In this document: one piece after another, positions 38,546-48,503 of the stretch | Layout of the letters: each line of letters starts with the position of its first letter | How positions within the stretch are numbered: position 1 is the first letter of the stretch | Source of the DNA: Candidatus Bathyarchaeota archaeon | GTDB lineage: Archaea > Thermoproteota > Bathyarchaeia > Bathyarchaeales > Bathycorpusculaceae | Reading direction: 5' to 3' | NCBI GenBank assembly: GCA_026014615.1 | Contig: JAOZHZ010000004.1 | Location: 124,001-188,000, forward strand | DNA: 64,000 bases | The notes under the pieces: model-generated | Database searches by the model: none | What the model saw: the letters and a program-made list of their open reading frames with translations, nothing else | What the model was told of the DNA's origin: nothing | Position numbers and translations under genes: made by a program

Positions 38546-39361
38546 TTATCCGATTTTTTTGTACATGAAGGTCAGCATAAAGAACAAACCCGATATGAAC
38601 ACAATCAACCCGCCCGTCGCGATATCTAGAATCGCTGAAAGCATTATGCCCAAAACCGTGCTTGCAATGCTGAAGCCAACCGCCGCAAACAGGGTTTTTC
38701 GGAAAGAAAGATTCAGCTTCAAAGCGGAAAGCCCTGGCAACACAAGAAGCGCAACCACCAGAATTGTCCCGATCACTTTTATCGAAAGAACAATGGTGAC
38801 TGCCACGAGCAAATCGAAAGCGGTGGAGAGCGTTTTGGTGGGTATGCCCATGACTCTGGAGTCGTCTTCGTCAAACACCATCGAAAGCATTTCCCTGCGG
38901 AAAATGCCCACAAACATCAACGTTGCTGCGCCCAGTAGGGCAACCATCAGCAAATCGGCTTGGTCAATGGTAAGTATTGAGCCGAAGAGGTAACTGAACA
39001 ACTCGACGTTGAAGCCGTTAGCAATACTTATCACTATCAAACCCGTAGAGAAACCCAATGCTAACATGACTGCGATGGCGGAGTCAGATGGGGCAATGCC
39101 TTTTCTGCGCATGTACGAAATTGCGAAGACAGCCAATACACTGGCGCCTAAAGCCGTTAAGAGGGGGTTAACACCGAACAGAAGCCCTAAAGCTAAGCCG
39201 CCGAACGCGGTGTGTGATAATCCGTCGCCTATCATGGCTTCTTTTTTCAGAATTAAAAACAAGCCGACTATCGCGCATGCTACTGCGGCTATGCATCCGC
39301 CTATGAGCGCGTTTTGGAAGAACTGGTACCCGAATAGGTCTATGATGTTAACTGCCGTCAT
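38546..39361 (-). CDS. Metal ABC transporter permease (ZnuB-like)
   Basis: Start refined to MTAVNIIDLFG; GDGLSHTAFGGLALG motif; multi-TM. Confidence 0.9.
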   Translation of the reverse strand: MTAVNIIDLFGYQFFQNALIGGCIAAVACAIVGLFLILKKEAMIGDGLSHTAFGGLALGLLFGVNPLLTALGASVLAVFAISYMRRKGIAPSDSAIAVMLALGFSTGLIVISIANGFNVELFSYLFGSILTIDQADLLMVALLGAATLMFVGIFRREMLSMVFDEDDSRVMGIPTKTLSTAFDLLVAVTIVLSIKVIGTILVVALLVLPGLSALKLNLSFRKTLFAAVGFSIASTVLGIMLSAILDIATGGLIVFISGLFFMLTFMYKKIG

Positions 39362-40139
39362 TTTCAAAGACACCTGAACATTCGTGTTTGTGGAATACAA
39401 AGTGGAAGTGGTCGCCGTAAGCTCTTTTCAGAAGCGAGTTCGGGTCCAGAACGTCTGTTATTTGGGCTACTTCGACTTTTTTGTTCACACACATAACCTT
39501 TGACATTCGACAGAAAACCGAGGTCAAATCGTGAGTAACCAGCAAAATGGTGGTTTTCTTTTTGGTGTTGAGGTCACTGAGTTTCTTGAAGAATTTTTCT
39601 TGCGTTGTTGAATCGACGCCAACTATGGGTTCATCTAAGAAGATTATTTCGGGATTTCGCGCTAAAGCTTTAGCGACAAAAACCCGCTGTTTCTGTCCTC
39701 CCGACAGTTGCCCGATGCGTCGGTCGGCTACGTCAGTTAACCCCATGAAGCGGATGCTTTCGTCCACTGCTGTCCAGTCTTCAGGTTTGAACCTTCGCCC
39801 AATGTTGCCTTTCCTGATGCAACCCAAAGAAACAAGCTCTTTCACCGTCAACGGAAACTGCTTGTCAAAACCTGTTGCTTGTTGGGATATGTACGCAACT
39901 TTTTCCCATGATGAAAACTTGTCTATGTCTGTGCCGAATAGGCGAATGGAGCCTTTGGTTTTAGGCAAAAAATTAAGAAGAGCTAGGATGAGGGTTGTTT
40001 TGCCTCCGCCGTTAGGTCCAACTATGCCAACGTAGTCTCCCTTGTTTATCGAGAAACTCGCGCCTTGAAGTACGAGTTCTCCGTTTCGGGCTACCTCAAC
40101 ATCCTTTGCTTCTAAAATGGGGACAGGGGTCTGAAGCAT
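39348..40139 (-). CDS. Metal ABC transporter ATP-binding protein (ZnuC-like)
   Basis: GPNGGGKTT, LSGGQKQRVFVAKAL, IIFLDEPIVGVD. Confidence 0.93.
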   Translation of the reverse strand: MLQTPVPILEAKDVEVARNGELVLQGASFSINKGDYVGIVGPNGGGKTTLILALLNFLPKTKGSIRLFGTDIDKFSSWEKVAYISQQATGFDKQFPLTVKELVSLGCIRKGNIGRRFKPEDWTAVDESIRFMGLTDVADRRIGQLSGGQKQRVFVAKALARNPEIIFLDEPIVGVDSTTQEKFFKKLSDLNTKKKTTILLVTHDLTSVFCRMSKVMCVNKKVEVAQITDVLDPNSLLKRAYGDHFHFVFHKHECSGVFENDGS

Positions 40140-40188
40140 TTCTTGTGTTCGCCACTAATTGGTCACGTTCCTGTTTTATAGCTCTTGT

Positions 40189-41160
40189 TCAAGGAGTTGC
40201 TTCCAAGCCTACTTTGATGTTAACCAAGTTTGATTGCATTTGCTGAATATAGTCTACGTCATTATGTGGGCCTAGCATCAAGTACAAGTCTAAGACTGTG
40301 ACCGACTGCCCTGTCTGTGTCTCCAACTCATTTTTTAGTGTCTGTGCATATTGGCTTGAATATACGGGGTCAACATAGACGACATAGGTTTCATGTTCTA
40401 TCATCAAGTTCACTATGTTGGCGATGGCAGCGGCGCTTGGTTGCTCATCTGCAGACAGACCGATTACACCGTGCTGTTCAAAACCGTATCTGCTTGCAAC
40501 GTACCCAAAAGCTTCATGTGACACAAAAATGGCGTCTTTCTGTTTGGTGGAAAGACCCTCTGCGTAGTCAGTATCAAGCTGTTCGAGCCTGTTTTTCAGG
40601 TTCAGCCACCTTTCAGAGTAGTAGCTTTCGTGCTCAGGGTCTTCCGCTACAATGGCGTTGTATATTTTTTCAGCTTGAAGCCTTGTCATGTACGGGCTTA
40701 CCCAAGTGTGAGGGTCATAAAGACCATGTTCGTGCACCTCTTGAGTGGTTTGTGCATGCTCGGCTTCATGTTCATGAGAACCGCTTGACAAAAGCGTTAA
40801 GCCCTCAGTGGTTTCCACGACGACGCGGCTTTTGGCGCTCGAAAGAGAAGGCAAAACATCATCTTCCATCCAATGATCCAAACCCGCCCCATTGTAAAAG
40901 ATTATGTCCGCGTCTTCGGCAGCTACCAAATGCGAAGCGGCAGGTTCCCAAGAGTGTATCTCGGTGTTGTCAGGCACCAACTGGGTTACTTCTACGTGGT
41001 CGCAGCCTATTTCTTGGCTGAGAAAAGCCAGTGGGTAAAAGGTGGCTACGATTTTGATACGGTCCGAAGTTGGCGGTACGACTAACAGTGCAGCGCCTGC
41101 ACCTACAACGATTATGATGAGAATTGTGGTTGCAAGAAGTATTTTCTGTTTCTTATTCAT
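40189..41160 (-). CDS. Metal ABC transporter substrate-binding protein (ZnuA-like) with His-rich loop
   Basis: Start refined to MNKKQKILLATT; SHEHEAEHAQTTQEVHEHGLYDPHTWVSP. Confidence 0.9.
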   Translation of the reverse strand: MNKKQKILLATTILIIIVVGAGAALLVVPPTSDRIKIVATFYPLAFLSQEIGCDHVEVTQLVPDNTEIHSWEPAASHLVAAEDADIIFYNGAGLDHWMEDDVLPSLSSAKSRVVVETTEGLTLLSSGSHEHEAEHAQTTQEVHEHGLYDPHTWVSPYMTRLQAEKIYNAIVAEDPEHESYYSERWLNLKNRLEQLDTDYAEGLSTKQKDAIFVSHEAFGYVASRYGFEQHGVIGLSADEQPSAAAIANIVNLMIEHETYVVYVDPVYSSQYAQTLKNELETQTGQSVTVLDLYLMLGPHNDVDYIQQMQSNLVNIKVGLEATP

Positions 41161-41182
41161 AATTGATTGGGGAACCTCGCAG

Positions 41183-41210
41183 TTATTAAACACTGTGTTT
41201 TTGTTAATAA
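41183..41210. promoter_or_regulatory. Candidate NikR-type operator
   Basis: Perfect inverted repeat TTATTAA-N14-TTAATAA, 28 bp total, between divergent znuA-like and nikR. Confidence 0.5.
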
Positions 41211-41285
41211 TTTTAATGTGTTATATGGAGAAAAATTAATAAAACATATTAGTGACTAAACCCAAATTCTAATAAGGGGACTACT

Positions 41286-41684
41286 TTGACAGTTGTCAGC
41301 TTATCCATACCCAACTCCCTCCTCGAACAAGTGGATGCAACAATAAAAGAAAAGGGCTTCGTCAGCCGATCCGAAATCATACGCCAAGCCCTCCGCCTCT
41401 ACCTGACCGAAGACCTAAAAATTGAGGAACTCAAAGGTGAAACCACCGCCACCATAACCATAATCTACCGCGAAAACGCCGACCGGCGACGCCTTCTCGA
41501 AGCCCAGCACGTGTACGGCGGATTAGTTTCGACGTTTCTTCACGCGCACGTTCACGAAGGTTTCTGCCTCGAAGTCATAATTCTGAAAGGGCAGGCACCT
41601 CTGATTAAGAAGTTCATAGACAACCTCAGACAAAATGAGCAGATTACCCAAATCAAAGTCGCTGTCTTAAATCAAAGGCAATAA
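41286..41684 (+). CDS. nikR: Nickel-responsive regulator NikR family
   Basis: 132 aa; N-terminal ribbon-helix-helix (VVSLSIPNSLLEQVDATIKEKGFVSRSEIIRQALRLYL), HAHVHEGFCLEVIILKG metal-binding region. Confidence 0.9.
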   Translation: MTVVSLSIPNSLLEQVDATIKEKGFVSRSEIIRQALRLYLTEDLKIEELKGETTATITIIYRENADRRRLLEAQHVYGGLVSTFLHAHVHEGFCLEVIILKGQAPLIKKFIDNLRQNEQITQIKVAVLNQRQ

Positions 41685-41714
41685 AGAAAAAAGCGGAACG
41701 TAAGTGTTTTCAGG

Positions 41715-42176
41715 CTATTTCTTGACTGAGCTATACCAGAGCCGTTTACCTTCAACAAACGCGTCTTTACCGTTCCGTTTTATGCTTCGCAGGTTCTTTT
41801 TGTGAGCGTCACCATGAACAGGAACCAGAAAAGCCAGTTCTTTGCAGTTTTCAAATTCTGTGCAAAGCCAGCAGCCTTCTAAGCCCTTCTTCTGAGCACA
41901 TTTCCTGATTTTACAGAAAGGTGAACCGCCACCGTTCAGGCAGCCTTTTTTGCAGCGGAACTTCACCATGGCACCAAGAACTTTGTAGCATTCCTCGTAG
42001 TCTGCGAAATCTTTGCCGAACCCATATTGCGAGATGAACCCCGCGAATTTATCATAGTTAGCTTTTCTGAGCTCTGCACGCAAATCCCGTGCTAAGTCAG
42101 GGATTTTCCCGTTAAAGCCGTGACAGTCACCACAGTACAAGCCGCAATAAGCGATACGCTTAGCATCTGGCTTCAT
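41715..42176 (-). CDS. DUF3795-like Cys-rich protein
   Basis: Start refined to MKPDAKRIAYCGLYCGDC; FRCKKGCLNGGGSPFCKIRKCAQKKGLEGCWLCTEFENC. Confidence 0.8.
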   Translation of the reverse strand: MKPDAKRIAYCGLYCGDCHGFNGKIPDLARDLRAELRKANYDKFAGFISQYGFGKDFADYEECYKVLGAMVKFRCKKGCLNGGGSPFCKIRKCAQKKGLEGCWLCTEFENCKELAFLVPVHGDAHKKNLRSIKRNGKDAFVEGKRLWYSSVKK

Positions 42177-42293
42177 TTTCTTCTTCCCTGTTAACAAATT
42201 GCTCTGGTTAGGTTTTAGTTTTATTGACACAGACGCATCAAAGTAAAAAATTATTAACATAAAGAACAATAGAAATTATTGGAGGCTGGGAGA

Positions 42294-43322
42294 TTGAAAA
42301 CAAAACTTCCCTCAACAGCCGCAGTAGCTATCGTGCTTTTCATTATGCTGATTCCTGCTGCACTGGCACATGCACCCCTAGAAACAACAGATAACGAATC
42401 CATAGAAACCTCCACAGTCATTTCAGACCCGACTAAATCGTGGGCAATCTACGCAAAACTAAACAGCAACGGCGACCCCCAATACTACACTTTCAACGTC
42501 ACATCAGACCAAGAAATACGCATCACCCTATACAAATCCATGAGACCCGAAGACACCGACTTCAAGCCGCAACTGGTCATTATGGGTCCAGAATTAACTC
42601 CACAAGGCAGCATCCCGGCAGAAATCACCGTCCCTTCCGGCTACGGTGCCTATCTGGTGAAACAGTCGGAACCGCAACCCACTTACGAGCCGTTTTCTCC
42701 AGGCACCTTCGTCGGACTGGCAGAAGAGACACTACAGAACCCCACCGCGGGGCAATATTATCTTGTTGTTTATGAGCAGTCGGATGCGCCTCAAGGCGGA
42801 AACTACGGCATGGCAATCGGCGAACGCGAAACCTACAGCCTTGAAGAATGGATACTAATTCCCTTTAACCTCATAGGCATTTATCAGTGGGAAGGACAAA
42901 GCTTACCCGTCATTTTCGCTCCCATGATTGCCACCTTAATCGTCGGCGCAACCCTGCTCACATGGCAACTAAAGAGAAAAGGTGAACTGGGCAATCTTTT
43001 GGCGTGGGTAGGTGCAATAGCAGGCATAACATTTGTAGGCACCGCTGCAACAACGCTGTTTCAAAAGCTTTCCGCCGCCACACAAGTCCCGTTAGGAGCA
43101 GAAGCCATACTTACCATGATCTTTGTTATTATCCCCTTAGTCCTTGGGCTCACTACGGTTAGGCTCGCCCTTAAGGACAGCGGGAATGCTGGCGTGAAGA
43201 AGCGAATTTACTTTGTCATTTTGGGCGTGGCTGCCTTGTTTGCGTGGGCAGGGCTCATTGTTGGACCCGCACTCGCCATTGCAGCCAGCGTGATGCCGAC
43301 TAAAGTTGGGAATAAACAGTAG
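42294..43322 (+). CDS. Membrane protein, extracytoplasmic N-terminal domain plus several TM helices
   Basis: Putative TTG start after GGAGG-like SD; signal peptide; C-terminal TM segments. Confidence 0.65.
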   Translation: MKTKLPSTAAVAIVLFIMLIPAALAHAPLETTDNESIETSTVISDPTKSWAIYAKLNSNGDPQYYTFNVTSDQEIRITLYKSMRPEDTDFKPQLVIMGPELTPQGSIPAEITVPSGYGAYLVKQSEPQPTYEPFSPGTFVGLAEETLQNPTAGQYYLVVYEQSDAPQGGNYGMAIGERETYSLEEWILIPFNLIGIYQWEGQSLPVIFAPMIATLIVGATLLTWQLKRKGELGNLLAWVGAIAGITFVGTAATTLFQKLSAATQVPLGAEAILTMIFVIIPLVLGLTTVRLALKDSGNAGVKKRIYFVILGVAALFAWAGLIVGPALAIAASVMPTKVGNKQ

Positions 43323-43398
43323 AAACGGTTGCTGATTAAGCCAAAACAAGTCGAGCTTCGACCGATAAACAAAGCCCTGATAGCTAATTGCTGTGAGT

Positions 43399-44349
43399 TT
43401 ACATCCATTTCTTTAGCCATTCAAGCATTTTTTCAGGGTGTTCTCCAAAGTACTGGTAGCCTTGGAATCTGTGGTTAAGTCCTTCCAGCCAATGAAACTC
43501 TTTGGTTGACTGCGTGTTCTCGTAGAAACCCAAAATGTCTGCGGGTTCGGTCCACGGGTCATTTCGTGTTTGCACGTATAGGGTGGGCACTTTGAGGTCT
43601 TTGACAAAGTTTGCTGGGGACATGTCTTCCAAGCGGTATTTGCTCTGCCAATTAACAAACCGCGTCACGGCTGGAAGAATCAGTTTGGCGCCCGTAGGAG
43701 TGAACCGTTTTTTGAGGTATGAACGCACGAAAACAGCCATGGAAATCGGCTGGGTGGCTACTAAGCATTTGACTTTGCTGAATTTTTCGGGGTTTTTGCT
43801 CATGGCTATGATTGTGGAATTTGCGCCCATGCAGAAACTCACAAACCCCACGTCCTTGTCCGTCAGGTCGGTTCGGCTTTGGATGTAGTCCATCGCTGCG
43901 GAAACATCCCTGTACTCTTCTAAACCTATTCCTACTTTGCCGTCGTTTGGGCTGGGGTCGCTTTCGCCGTGGTTGCGGAAATCAAACATCAGCACGCCGT
44001 AGCCTTCGCCACGCAGATGTTTGGCTACTTTGAGGAATTCAACTCCTTCGTTGAAGAGTTTGGAGAAGCTCTTGTAGGCTTTTGTTGAGCCGTACTTGGT
44101 TAAGCCACCAACGTGGGTGATTATTACCAGCTTGTTTGAGTTTGCGGGTATAAGCCAACCTTTGAGGTTGACGCCGTCTGCCGCCTTGAACTCTACGTTT
44201 TCGAAGTTCATGCCGTAGTCTTTGGGCGTTTTCGGAACAGGCTGCCTGTCCAAACGGATAACCGTTCCAGAAAGGAAATAACAAAAGAAAACAAAAACCG
44301 CTACAACTATAGCAACTATGTATAGAGCAACCTCAAGTATCAAAGTGAC
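43399..44349 (-). CDS. Alpha/beta hydrolase
   Basis: YGVLMFDFRNHGESDPSP, GFVSFCMGANSTI; N-terminal TM. Confidence 0.85.
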   Translation of the reverse strand, partial: VTLILEVALYIVAIVVAVFVFFCYFLSGTVIRLDRQPVPKTPKDYGMNFENVEFKAADGVNLKGWLIPANSNKLVIITHVGGLTKYGSTKAYKSFSKLFNEGVEFLKVAKHLRGEGYGVLMFDFRNHGESDPSPNDGKVGIGLEEYRDVSAAMDYIQSRTDLTDKDVGFVSFCMGANSTIIAMSKNPEKFSKVKCLVATQPISMAVFVRSYLKKRFTPTGAKLILPAVTRFVNWQSKYRLEDMSPANFVKDLKVPTLYVQTRNDPWTEPADILGFYENTQSTKEFHWLEGLNHRFQGYQYFGEHPEKMLEWLKKWM

Positions 44350-44478
44350 CTGCCTCCTATAGCCATGAAACCCACACACTCTTTGTTACGTCTAAAGCGT
44401 GGTTCAATTTATAAGACATTGCATAAAAAACGAAAGAAGAAAAAGTCGAGTTGAAAAAAATCTGAGGAAACGAAAAGG

Positions 44479-45630
44479 TTATAGTTTTTTGAATTGACTC
44501 AAACCTTTAGTGACGTCGTCTCCGAGGTAGAGGTTACTGAAAACGGTTCCCTCGCTTTCTCTGAGCTTCATGGCATCGATGAGCGGTTGATATTTTCCTC
44601 CTGCTAAACCGTTGGCAAAAACTGCTGCGCCTTCCGCTGCTTGTTTTCCAACCTTCGCCGCGCCCCCAAGCACACAAACGTCTATGTTTAGCCCCGTTTG
44701 CTTGAAGAAATCAGCCAACCTGCCTTTCAAATCCTCTAAGAACTCAGCGATTTTCACGAACCGCCCACTCAGAAGGATTTCGCGGGGTTGGACGGAGGGC
44801 AAAAGTGAAGCAACGTCCTTGATTACGGCTTCTATCATCATTTCGTAGGCTTCTTTTGCTTCAGGATTCGTTTTTGCGTTCTTGACGAATTCTTCCAAAG
44901 GTTTTGAGATGTCAATCTTTCCAACGGACGCGGCTCCACCCGCGAACAGCAGCATCTTCGAAACATCGTCGACACTGTTGGCTACTGCGTATGCCACTTC
45001 GGAGTCGAGGAAGCCCATGCCAAGGAAGGAAGGGAACCCTGCGGTGCCTGCCATAGCGTCCACGATTTGGCCGTTTTTAACCGCCATTGCTGCCGTGTAG
45101 GCAAATCCGACTTCAACCAGAATCAAGTTGGTTTTATCATATGGAACCTTTAGGCGTTCGGCTTGGTCCTTTACGGCTAGGATGACGCTGTAGACTTTGT
45201 CTGAGGTTCCCATGTCGATCCGGTTGGCTTTTCGGTATTTAGGAACCGTAACAAGGTGAATAACGCCCTGCGTGAACCAACTGTTCAAATCGTCAGCGCC
45301 TCTGAGCAGCTGCATGAGTTCTCTTAACCCGATGATTTTCAGTCTACGTTTGACGTCGGCTTCCGTTACAAAAGTGGCTTCTGCAATTTCCTCGTCTGTT
45401 GCCTGTTTCGCCTTTTTGAGTTGGAAGCCGTATCCAGACGACGCCACGATGGCATCTATCTTTCCCACACGGTTCTGCGCTTCCCTGAGCTTTTCCACTA
45501 CGAGGTTGGCGCTTTTCGTTATCTCGTCACGTGGAATTGCCATGTCAATTATGACGGTTCCGTCTTTGTCGTCGAAGCCAAAGATATCCATTGTTTTGGT
45601 TCCAGAGTCAATACCTATGGCTTTAACCAA
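44479..45630 (-). CDS. DUF1464 family (ASKHA-like kinase) protein
   Basis: 383 aa; IGIDSGTKTMDIFGFDD, LLFAGGAASVGKIDISKPL. Confidence 0.75.
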   Translation of the reverse strand: MVKAIGIDSGTKTMDIFGFDDKDGTVIIDMAIPRDEITKSANLVVEKLREAQNRVGKIDAIVASSGYGFQLKKAKQATDEEIAEATFVTEADVKRRLKIIGLRELMQLLRGADDLNSWFTQGVIHLVTVPKYRKANRIDMGTSDKVYSVILAVKDQAERLKVPYDKTNLILVEVGFAYTAAMAVKNGQIVDAMAGTAGFPSFLGMGFLDSEVAYAVANSVDDVSKMLLFAGGAASVGKIDISKPLEEFVKNAKTNPEAKEAYEMMIEAVIKDVASLLPSVQPREILLSGRFVKIAEFLEDLKGRLADFFKQTGLNIDVCVLGGAAKVGKQAAEGAAVFANGLAGGKYQPLIDAMKLRESEGTVFSNLYLGDDVTKGLSQFKKL

Positions 45631-45633
45631 CGT

Positions 45634-46596
45634 TTACAACTCCTTTAGGGTGGCTCCAGAGTTAGCTGCTTTGGTGTAGAATACTTCGCCGCCGCCATTT
45701 TCATCCAAGAAAGCCCTGAGCTCCTTCACCAGCGTTTCTGCTTGGTTCTTGCCGTCCACGATGCCGTAGAAGGTTGGACCCCAAGAGGTTTGGCAAGCGC
45801 ATGAGCTTCTGCGAAGCACAAGTTTTATGCCTTCTTCAACAACAGGGTGACAGTAGGTTCTGCCGCATTGGAACTCGTTCCAGAACTTGCCCAGCTTAGA
45901 GTTAAAGGCAGTTAACCCTTCGCCAAACGCCTGCAGGTCCTCTTCGATTATAGCAGGCATAATCTTAACCAGCACTATTCTTGCGAGTTCGTCGGAGTTT
46001 TCTTTGGGTAGCAGCTTAAGGTTGCGTAGGATATTGTCTTCGTCGGTGCGCATTTCCACGATTTTCTGGATGGGGGCTTGAGGTATGGCTACGACGAAGA
46101 GCCAGTTATCAGGAACTGGACGTTGAAAGACTATGGGGGGAATCATTTTTTCTCGTTGGTCAATTCGGTAGCCCCCTTCAACTATGAAGCCGCCGACCTT
46201 AAACGCGTGCACACCCAACGATGTAACTGCACCTCTTTTCATGGTTAACGCAATCTGTTCAGTGGTTAAATCCAAATTGTACAGCCGCGCCAACGCCGTA
46301 CCTATGGAGAGGGCAAGGGTTGTGTGATAACCGACGCCGACAAACTCGGGAATGCGTTGGGTAACTTTAACTTCTGCTCCAGCCAATTGGAAGGTGTCAA
46401 CAAAACGGTTGGCAAAAAGGTTTGCAGACGCATCTTCGGCTTTGACGCCGTCGGCTTTTGCCACTTCAATCTTTAACTGCCTGTCAATGGCGAACCCGAC
46501 GGTTCCAAAAAATCTGCCTAAGTCACCTGTTACATCAAAGTTGCCCGTGTGCAGATGAGCAGGCGCGCTAACTGTCACTTTGTTAAGGTTTTGCAT
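45634..46596 (-). CDS. Beta-ribofuranosylaminobenzene 5'-phosphate synthase-like GHMP protein (copy 1)
   Basis: VSAPAHLHTGNFDVTGDLGRFFGTVGFAID; GVGYHTTLALSIGTALARLYNL. Confidence 0.82.
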   Translation of the reverse strand: MQNLNKVTVSAPAHLHTGNFDVTGDLGRFFGTVGFAIDRQLKIEVAKADGVKAEDASANLFANRFVDTFQLAGAEVKVTQRIPEFVGVGYHTTLALSIGTALARLYNLDLTTEQIALTMKRGAVTSLGVHAFKVGGFIVEGGYRIDQREKMIPPIVFQRPVPDNWLFVVAIPQAPIQKIVEMRTDEDNILRNLKLLPKENSDELARIVLVKIMPAIIEEDLQAFGEGLTAFNSKLGKFWNEFQCGRTYCHPVVEEGIKLVLRRSSCACQTSWGPTFYGIVDGKNQAETLVKELRAFLDENGGGEVFYTKAANSGATLKEL

Positions 46597-46671
46597 GGTA
46601 ATCCCTTCTTGAGCTTTTTCCATTTTAGGATATAGCGTTCTGTTCCAAGTACTTAACAGTAATGTTAAGCA

Positions 46672-47646
46672 CTACTTGTGAACCGTGATGACTGAGCCGC
46701 TGTTGCGGACTTTGGCAACAAAGACTTCGCCGCCGACGCTGTCATTTAGGAAGCCTTCGGTTTTGTTCTGCAACACCTCAGCTTCAGGCGCTTTGACTAC
46801 GCCGTAGACAGTGGGCCCCCAAGAACTCTGCCCCGCGCCGTAAGCCCCATTCTGAAGCATGAATTCGATACATTGCGCGGCTGGTGAACTTGCGAATCGT
46901 CCACCTTGAGCCGCCGCAAAGGAGTCCCCAACCACATTCTGGATTTGGGCTAACGCTTCGCCAAAGCTTCGGATGTCCTTTTCCGCGACGGCGGGCATAA
47001 GCTTCATGACTAGGAGGCGGCAGATTTTCCCCACTTCAACTACGGGCATCGGCGGAAGGCTCTTAAATGCGGAAGTTTCAAGTTCGTTTGCCAAGCCCTT
47101 TTTCACATTTGGAATTGCGACGACAAAGCGCCACTCGTTGGGGAAAGGTTGACGGCAGATAAGCGGCAGACTTTTGTGTTCAGGGTTTTGGGTGTTCTTG
47201 CCGCCTTCAACCACCAAGCCCCCTTGCACAAATACGGCTGTACCTACACCTGACTGCGACGTGCGCCCCATCGAAGCAGCTAACTCATACGCTGACGCCT
47301 TTACGTTAAATAATCGTGCGATTGACGTAGACACTGCTAAAGCCAGTTGGGTCCCAGAACCAAGACCAACATGCTCAGGAATCAACTCTTGAACATCAAT
47401 TGCCACTTTGTCATTGATTTTGTAGGCTTCTAAGAATCTGTTTGCGAGTTTTTCGGTCAGCTCACGGTTTTTTCCTGTTACCCGAAGTGTCCGCGACTTT
47501 TTAGCTTCAAGAATTACATTTGGGTGGTCAATGGCTACGCCTAAGCCCCCGAAAAGTCTTCCTAAATTACCGTTCAAATCTATAAGACCCAAATGCAGAC
47601 GTGCAGGAGTTTTAACGTAGACCTTAAGGTTCCCCGCGGGTTCCAT
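46672..47646 (-). CDS. Beta-ribofuranosylaminobenzene 5'-phosphate synthase-like GHMP protein (copy 2)
   Basis: Start refined to MEPAGNLKVYVKTPARLHLGLIDLNGNLGRLFGGLGVAID; VGLGSGTQLALAVSTSIARLF. Confidence 0.85.
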   Translation of the reverse strand: MEPAGNLKVYVKTPARLHLGLIDLNGNLGRLFGGLGVAIDHPNVILEAKKSRTLRVTGKNRELTEKLANRFLEAYKINDKVAIDVQELIPEHVGLGSGTQLALAVSTSIARLFNVKASAYELAASMGRTSQSGVGTAVFVQGGLVVEGGKNTQNPEHKSLPLICRQPFPNEWRFVVAIPNVKKGLANELETSAFKSLPPMPVVEVGKICRLLVMKLMPAVAEKDIRSFGEALAQIQNVVGDSFAAAQGGRFASSPAAQCIEFMLQNGAYGAGQSSWGPTVYGVVKAPEAEVLQNKTEGFLNDSVGGEVFVAKVRNSGSVITVHK

Positions 47647-48130
47647 AGGTAGCCACCTTCTTGATTTCAGATTTGTCATAGTCAAGCTCGGACAGCAGTT
47701 GAGCAATAGTCTTACCGCACGTTGAATGTACGAACTGCGGCGCAATTTCAGCCAGTGGAACAAGAACAAACGCGCGTTCCTGAATCCGGGGATGAGGAAT
47801 CTGCAAATCGGGCTCATCAACGACTTGATTTCCGTAGAACACAATGTCTAAATCGATGATTCTTGGGCCATTTCTTTCCACGACTTTCCTACCGAACTCT
47901 TTCTCTATGTTCTTTAGAAATTTGAGCAGTTGTTGGGGTGACAAGTCTGTTTCTACTTTGGCGGCGCAGTTCAAGAACCAGTCTTGGTTTTCTAAATACA
48001 TCGGTTTGGTCTCGTAGATAGAAGACGCCTTCAACACGGTCAGTTGGGCTTCTAAGAATTGAAAGGCGTTTCTTATGTTGCCTTCACGGTCTCCGATGTT
48101 TGACCCTAATGCAATAAAAGCTTCAACCAA
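47624..48130 (-). CDS. folK: 2-amino-4-hydroxy-6-hydroxymethyldihydropteridine diphosphokinase
   Basis: 168 aa; FIALGSNIGDREGNI, RNGPRIIDLDIVFYGNQ, IPHPRIQERAFVLVPLAEIAP. Confidence 0.93.
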   Translation of the reverse strand: MVEAFIALGSNIGDREGNIRNAFQFLEAQLTVLKASSIYETKPMYLENQDWFLNCAAKVETDLSPQQLLKFLKNIEKEFGRKVVERNGPRIIDLDIVFYGNQVVDEPDLQIPHPRIQERAFVLVPLAEIAPQFVHSTCGKTIAQLLSELDYDKSEIKKVATYGTRGEP

Positions 48131-48503
48131 GACGATCCCTTGTTATCTCAATTCCCATAACTGGCTGCTGCGCATACTTCTCTTTCTTGATTCCTACCGT
48201 AACCTGCGTGACGCTTGGGTTTTTTAAAACCACTGCAGCTATGTGTTCTGCGATGGGTTCAAGAAGTTTGAATTCGCATTCCGCGACGAACGCGGTGACT
48301 TGCTCTTTGATTTCCCAGTAGTCAACGGTTTTCTGCAGGTCATCCGAGTTGCCCGCGTCAGCTAAACTGCAAGCCATTTCGATGTCGATTACGATGTTTT
48401 GCGGTTGCTGTCGTTCTTCTTCAAAGACGCCTACCTTGCAGGGCACCACCAGTTTTTTAATATACACCTTGTCAGGTGCGGTCTCAGCTTTCAAAGTATT
48501 CAC
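48123..48503 (-). CDS. folB: Dihydroneopterin aldolase
   Basis: 126 aa; VPCKVGVFEEERQQPQNIVIDIEM, TVDYWEIKEQV, LLEPIAEHIA. Confidence 0.85.
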   Translation of the reverse strand: MNTLKAETAPDKVYIKKLVVPCKVGVFEEERQQPQNIVIDIEMACSLADAGNSDDLQKTVDYWEIKEQVTAFVAECEFKLLEPIAEHIAAVVLKNPSVTQVTVGIKKEKYAQQPVMGIEITRDRLG

